The position numbers and the translations under genes were made by a program. A DNA stretch of 9,491 bases from the NCBI GenBank assembly GCA_021811925.1, contig JAKAPY010000056.1, forward strand, positions 1 to 9,491. Direction: 5' to 3'. The stretch comes from Thermoplasmata archaeon (GTDB lineage: Archaea > Thermoplasmatota > Thermoplasmata > Sysuiplasmatales > Sysuiplasmataceae). Each line of letters opens with the position of its first letter. The stretch's first letter is position 1. Under the pieces are notes generated by a model. It was not told the origin of the DNA, did no database searches, and was given only the letters and a program-made list of their open reading frames with translations. Below, one piece after another: positions 6,641 through 9,491 of this stretch.

Positions 6641-6646
6641 TTATTT
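6641..6646 (+). promoter_or_regulatory. TATA-like element for the five-helix membrane protein
   Basis: TTATTT in ACTTATTTC is centred about 29 nt before the ATG at 6672, which predicts an almost leaderless mRNA. A similar ACTTATC motif occurs before the next gene at 7348-7354. Confidence 0.45.
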
Positions 6647-6671
6647 CTAGCCTGTTGGAGTTCATGGAAGC

Positions 6672-7265
6672 ATGGCCGACTCGTATGCTGCGGGAGGCAT
6701 CACCGTGGCGAAGCGCATCTGGCCCCCTTACACGAAGCAGCTCATGTTGAGGAGCTTCTTCATTTCCCTGATTCCAATAATTGCGCTTGTTGTCGTGCTG
6801 CAGCTCCCGCAGACCGCATACCTTGACTACGTCCATGTTATAACAGGCGCAGTCTGGACGGGTTTTGACATCTTCATGGGTGTTGTGTTCGTAAGCGTGA
6901 TGAGGCTTGTGGACCCTCCGGCAAAGGTCGAGATCGCAAAGAGGCTTACACCAAGCATGCTTTTCATAATGCCATCTGTCTCCTCGGTTGCCACGACAGC
7001 CGGCTATTTCCTTGCGATAAGGCTTGGCATGTTCAGCCTTTCCAGCCCTGAGATTATTGTCTCAGGCATCATTGTCGTGATCCTGTTCATACAGGGTTTG
7101 GGAATATTTCTACCAAACGAGGTCAGGAGCTTTCTCGAAATCATTAAGGAGAAGCCGGACACAAAGAAGATAGTAAGGCTGACGACAATAAACATGAAGC
7201 TCGGCGGCCTGCAGGCAATATTCCAGCTTGTGCTGATATTTGTAATGGCGCTCATGGCCTTCTGA
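6672..7265 (+). CDS. Uncharacterised five-helix integral membrane protein
   Basis: This 197-residue protein has five predicted membrane helices at about 27-45, 55-78, 95-118, 127-147 and 176-197, with short loops and Lys/Arg-rich cytoplasmic segments around 80-91 and 155-170. The second helix begins DYVHVITGAVWTGFDIF (52-68). This H-x-x-x-G-A-x-W-x-G pattern recalls the helix openings of CopD-like and DUF2269-type membrane proteins, where the His may bind a metal or haem; here the match is only a resemblance. After helix 2 the arrangement RLTPSM, then PSVSSVATTAGYFLA, again fits that superfamily's layout. The ATG at 6672 was chosen because a TATA-like element lies 29 nt upstream. It stands downstream of the phosphate symporter and upstream of a zinc-ribbon membrane protein, each apparently with its own promoter. 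I do not assign a function. Confidence 0.75.
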   Translation: MADSYAAGGITVAKRIWPPYTKQLMLRSFFISLIPIIALVVVLQLPQTAYLDYVHVITGAVWTGFDIFMGVVFVSVMRLVDPPAKVEIAKRLTPSMLFIMPSVSSVATTAGYFLAIRLGMFSLSSPEIIVSGIIVVILFIQGLGIFLPNEVRSFLEIIKEKPDTKKIVRLTTINMKLGGLQAIFQLVLIFVMALMAF

Positions 7266-7348
7266 CCATCTCCGCAGGCATATCTTCTGGAGAAAAGCAA
7301 CGCATTCGCCTGCTCATTGCATGGCAGCATGATTTGAGGCTACCAAGA

Positions 7349-7356
7349 CTTATCTT
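7349..7356 (+). promoter_or_regulatory. TATA-like element for the zinc-ribbon membrane protein
   Basis: CTTATCTT is centred about 37 nt before the ATG at 7389 and matches the CTTAT core seen before the preceding gene. The spacing allows a leader of roughly 10 nt. Weak by itself; given because the spacing pattern repeats in the window. Confidence 0.3.
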
Positions 7357-7388
7357 CATGGAATCAGGTACTCGGCCTGTTGAGCCAT

Positions 7389-7832
7389 ATGAACTCTGTG
7401 TATGGGCTCCCGGGATACATTCGAAAGCGGTGGGTGCTGAGCATTACGCGATGCGCAGCATGCGGATTCGCGTTCAATTTCCTGCATGGAAAGAGGCCAT
7501 CAATGGCCGCCTCCCTCAATGGTCTGGACTGGAGATTCAGATGCCCCGCTTGTCATGCGAGAACAACCTTCAACCTCAGGAACACGAACCCGGCAGCAGG
7601 GTTGCCTGTTTATTCGGACGCGGGCCGTTTCATCTCCTTTGTCGTGATGCTGCCAATTGTAGTCGCCCTGATAACCGTCCTTGTCTCCTACCTCCTGAAC
7701 TTCAGTTCTTTTCGGGCCTTCCCAACGGGGTTCTTGGTAATTGTTTACATTCTGACTGCCATAGAGTTTTCATGCATTGGGGCCATTTCATGGTATTACA
7801 AAAACAGGGTTGAATTCGAAAGGCTCAGTTGA
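7389..7832 (+). CDS. Small membrane protein with N-terminal four-cysteine zinc ribbon
   Basis: From the ATG at 7389 the product has 147 residues; an in-frame TTG at 7380 would add three. Two CxxC knuckles, RCAAC (21-25) and RCPAC (51-55), are 26 residues apart and form a probable zinc ribbon. A linker follows, then two hydrophobic helices at about 81-104 and 114-137 forming a hairpin, and a short charged tail (YYKNRVEFERLS). The ribbon would face the cytoplasm if both termini are inside. Small zinc-ribbon membrane proteins are common in archaea and mostly uncharacterised; I recognise no specific family. A longer overlapping frame (7334-7813) reads Cys-, Pro- and Arg-rich sequence without domain structure and is judged a shadow. 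The gene converges on nop5, with 55 nt between stops. Confidence 0.68.
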   Translation: MNSVYGLPGYIRKRWVLSITRCAACGFAFNFLHGKRPSMAASLNGLDWRFRCPACHARTTFNLRNTNPAAGLPVYSDAGRFISFVVMLPIVVALITVLVSYLLNFSSFRAFPTGFLVIVYILTAIEFSCIGAISWYYKNRVEFERLS

Positions 7833-7855
7833 AACAGGACGGGGAACATGCACCC

Positions 7856-7872
7856 ATGCCCATGACGGGCAT
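7856..7872. terminator. 6-bp hairpin between convergent genes
   Basis: ATGCCC and GGGCAT form a perfect 6-bp stem around a 5-nt loop, midway between the stop of the zinc-ribbon membrane protein (7832) and that of nop5 (7888). On the plus strand TT follows directly (reading GGGCATTTG). The position suggests a shared 3'-end element, but no strong U-tract supports it. Confidence 0.3.
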
Positions 7873-7887
7873 TTGAGCCCGGTGAGA

Positions 7888-8943
7888 TCATCGCCGTTTT
7901 GCTACCATCTTGCGCTCCGACTGCGCCTGGTGCCTCTTCGGCGGCGGAGAGTTTCTCAGCTCGGAGGCCCTCTTCTCAACCTCGGCCTTCAGCCTGTCGC
8001 CTATATCATTGCCGTGGAACCTGTCAATCCTTGCGGCAATGACCGCCTTCGCGGCCAGGAACCTGGATATTCTCCCCCTCTGCTCCCTTGGCAGGCTGTG
8101 GACAAGCGGATGCTGAAATATCAGGCCATGCTTCGGCGGCCTCTTCCCCTTTCGAAGATGCCTGAAAAGCGCCTTTTCGGCACCGATGAGCTGCACGGTC
8201 CCGGCCGGAAATGAAGAGAGCCTTTCCAGTCCCCCGGCCGTCTTTACAATCCTGCATGCAAGCTTGGGCCCAAGCACCTTGGAAAGATTGGGAAATTCCT
8301 CCATCGATCTCCTGTCGATGAAATCGCCGGTCTTCTGAGCCAAATCGCTGAGATACAGTATCCCTGCGGCGAGGGTCATTAGGCTTTCCTTCTCCTCCTG
8401 AATGAAATCCACGCCGATTGAAATGCCCTGCAGTCCATGTTCCGACTGAATGCTCTTCCTGTCGCCCAGTGTGCTGACAGCCTTGGAATAATCCATTCCC
8501 CTGAGAAAGTCACCAAGTTCCGGGTAGTGGAGGCCGTACCACGAATGCAGCCTGAGATCCAGCTGGTTGAGCTGCTCTTCGGCGGCGTCATAGGTCGCTA
8601 TTGCCTCCATGAGATGCCTGTCCGCCCCCGTCTCCTCCTTTGACTTCAGCTCGGCGAGCATGAGCAGGGCGTCCTTCAGCAGCTGCTCGCGGAAGCCGAA
8701 TGTGGATGCCTGGATGAAGGATGTGTCCTCCATCACCATCCTTCCGATTGGTTCGAGCCTGCTCTCAAGGACATTCACCTTCCGTCCCTGCGCCATGGAG
8801 CGCTCCTCATCCAGGATGCGCCCCTTCTGCATTGCAAAAAGGCGTGAAGCTATCTCGGCAGGATCCTTTGGAAAGAGTGTGGAACGGACGACCTTGCCTT
8901 CATCTGCAAGGAATACACCGAACCACCTGGTTGCGATGAACAC
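7888..8943 (-). CDS. nop5: Nop5 (Nop56/58-like) box C/D sRNP core protein
   Basis: This 351-residue protein bridges L7Ae-bound box C/D guide RNA and the methyltransferase fibrillarin, and so organises rRNA 2'-O-methylation. It has the usual order: an N-terminal fibrillarin-binding domain (about 1-80), a helical coiled-coil region (about 85-215) containing the family motif HSWYGLHYPEL (133-143), and the NOP domain (about 220-325) with AGGLERLSSFPAGTVQLIGAEKALFRHL (split: GGLERLSSFPAG 237-248, GAEKALFRHL 254-263) and KHGLIFQHPLV (271-281), then AAKAVIAARID (297-307). The tail is short and basic (PPPKRH, KMVAKRR). The start is a GTG at 8943; no in-frame ATG lies between it and the upstream TATA-like palindrome, whose centre is 30 nt away, so the mRNA is probably leaderless. 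In many archaea fibrillarin follows in the same operon; here the next gene is convergent and unrelated. Confidence 0.94.
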   Translation of the reverse strand: MFIATRWFGVFLADEGKVVRSTLFPKDPAEIASRLFAMQKGRILDEERSMAQGRKVNVLESRLEPIGRMVMEDTSFIQASTFGFREQLLKDALLMLAELKSKEETGADRHLMEAIATYDAAEEQLNQLDLRLHSWYGLHYPELGDFLRGMDYSKAVSTLGDRKSIQSEHGLQGISIGVDFIQEEKESLMTLAAGILYLSDLAQKTGDFIDRRSMEEFPNLSKVLGPKLACRIVKTAGGLERLSSFPAGTVQLIGAEKALFRHLRKGKRPPKHGLIFQHPLVHSLPREQRGRISRFLAAKAVIAARIDRFHGNDIGDRLKAEVEKRASELRNSPPPKRHQAQSERKMVAKRR

Positions 8944-8966
8944 AGAATGATGGATGCAACGCTAGG

Positions 8967-8978
8967 ATAAACGTTTAT
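8967..8978. promoter_or_regulatory. Palindromic bidirectional TATA-like element between nop5 and the M20 peptidase
   Basis: ATAAACGTTTAT is a perfect 12-bp palindrome. Read leftwards it is centred about 30 nt before the nop5 GTG, right for a leaderless mRNA. Read rightwards it is about 55 nt before the peptidase ATG, predicting a leader of roughly 25 nt. Each half (GTTTAT) is a fair TATA-like sequence. Sharing by both genes is inferred from the symmetry. Confidence 0.5.
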
Positions 8979-9027
8979 TGGAGCAGCCCATTCTTGTCCC
9001 TCAGGCAGGATAAGAAGGGGAAGTCAC

Positions 9028-9491
9028 ATGGTTTTGAACGAGAAGGAGAAAAATGAATTTCTTGACAAGTACCGTGAGTTCGTGCGCATACCATCCATTT
9101 CCGCATCAGGGAAGAGCATTCAGGAGACGGCCTCGTTTTTGAAGGACCTGATGCATGAAATGGAACTCAACCCGGAGATCATGGCGACCGAAGGCAATCC
9201 TGTTGTTTATGGTGAGCACGATGCAGGTGCGCGCGAGACGCTGCTGGTGTATAACCACTACGACGTGCAGCCCGTGGATCCTGTTGGCGAATGGGAAGCG
9301 GACCCGTTCTCCGCAGAGATAAAGGAGGGAAGGCTGTACGGAAGGGGCTCGGCCGACAACAAGGGAACGCTGATGGCCAGGCTGTTTGGCATCAGGAGGC
9401 TCATGGAACAGAAGAAGCTGAAGATCAATCTCAGGTTCCTGTTTGAGGGAGAGGAGGAAATAGGCAGCCCGAGCCTCGACAGATTCGCACG
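9028..9491 (+). CDS. M20 family metallopeptidase/dipeptidase, N-terminal part (cut by window end)
   Basis: The first 154 residues of a zinc or cobalt M20 (ArgE/DapE/CNDP-type) hydrolase are visible. NHYDVQP (76-82) gives the first metal ligand H77 and the D79 beside it. GRGSADNKGTLMA (105-117) gives the bridging D110. FEGEEEIGS (139-147) gives the catalytic Glu and metal-binding Glu, probably E143 and E144. The fragment RIPSISASG (20-28) is the usual family opening. The HYDVQP form and the EWEADPF segment after it resemble the dipeptidase/CNDP branch rather than DapE, so cleavage of dipeptides or other small amides is likely. The ATG at 9028 follows a purine-rich AAGGGGAAG that is at best a weak Shine-Dalgarno; a longer leader than its neighbours fits this. 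The remaining part, including the dimerisation lid domain, lies outside the window. Confidence 0.93.
   Translation, partial: MVLNEKEKNEFLDKYREFVRIPSISASGKSIQETASFLKDLMHEMELNPEIMATEGNPVVYGEHDAGARETLLVYNHYDVQPVDPVGEWEADPFSAEIKEGRLYGRGSADNKGTLMARLFGIRRLMEQKKLKINLRFLFEGEEEIGSPSLDRFA

Noticed and set aside
7334..7813. Plus-strand 159-codon frame overlapping the zinc-ribbon membrane protein
   Set aside because: Slightly longer than the chosen gene but lacks hydrophobic helices or ordered motifs. The alternative frame shows a CxxC ribbon and a clean two-helix hairpin.
8941..8960. ATGATGG resembling a box C of a C/D guide RNA next to nop5
   Set aside because: The last base of the box C consensus does not match, and no box D (CTGA) at suitable spacing was found.
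1..9491. CRISPR arrays, tRNA or rRNA genes, insertion sequences and toxin-antitoxin or defence genes
   Set aside because: I found no spaced direct repeats, cloverleaf-like segments, transposase motifs or terminal inverted repeats. All large frames are accounted for by housekeeping, transport or unknown membrane proteins.

Overview
The window looks archaeal and most resembles a member of Thermoplasmata or a similar acidophilic archaeon. The firmest evidence is a hypusine-type translation factor aIF5A next to an agmatinase-family ureohydrolase, and a Nop5/Nop56-type box C/D RNP core protein. Most genes have a TATA-like element about 27-37 nt before the start codon and no clear Shine-Dalgarno site, which indicates leaderless or nearly leaderless mRNAs. 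The phosphate:H+ symporter fits an acidophile, but the exact lineage is inference. Genes are close together on both strands, and no tRNA, rRNA, CRISPR array or insertion sequence was seen.

Layout. Positions 1-204 (+) hold the C-terminal end of an unrecognised beta-rich, probably exported protein. It converges on a minus-strand block: a cation/Ca2+ exchanger of the CaCA superfamily (311-1297), an agmatinase-like ureohydrolase (1351-2220) and aIF5A (2217-2603). The last two overlap by 4 nt and form a polyamine/hypusine operon; the exchanger has its own promoter. After an intergenic stretch of about 340 nt come a family 2-like glycosyltransferase (2948-3886, +) and, converging on it, a methyltransferase with a built-in C-terminal Trm112-like zinc ribbon (3935-4876, -). 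The glycosyltransferase is visibly richer in A+T than its neighbours. A divergent promoter region separates the methyltransferase from an MFS phosphate:H+ symporter (5013-6554, +). It is followed by two small uncharacterised membrane proteins (6672-7265 and 7389-7832, +), the second with a four-cysteine zinc ribbon. Nop5 (7888-8943, -) and an M20 metallopeptidase cut by the window end (9028-9491, +) diverge from a short region holding a perfect 12-bp palindromic TATA-like element.

How the genes fit together. aIF5A and the ureohydrolase are functionally linked: the aminobutyl group used to make deoxyhypusine on aIF5A comes from a polyamine pathway that needs an agmatinase-type enzyme. The phosphate symporter and cation exchanger handle ion transport. 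The glycosyltransferase and methyltransferase may be an accessory pair, perhaps for surface glycans, but this is not shown. Nop5 would act with fibrillarin and L7Ae in rRNA 2'-O-methylation, but fibrillarin is not encoded in the window. I see no clear multi-gene novel system. The most interesting items are the methyltransferase with its own Trm112-like module, the atypical ion-site motifs in the exchanger, the coupled aIF5A-ureohydrolase pair, and the two small membrane proteins.
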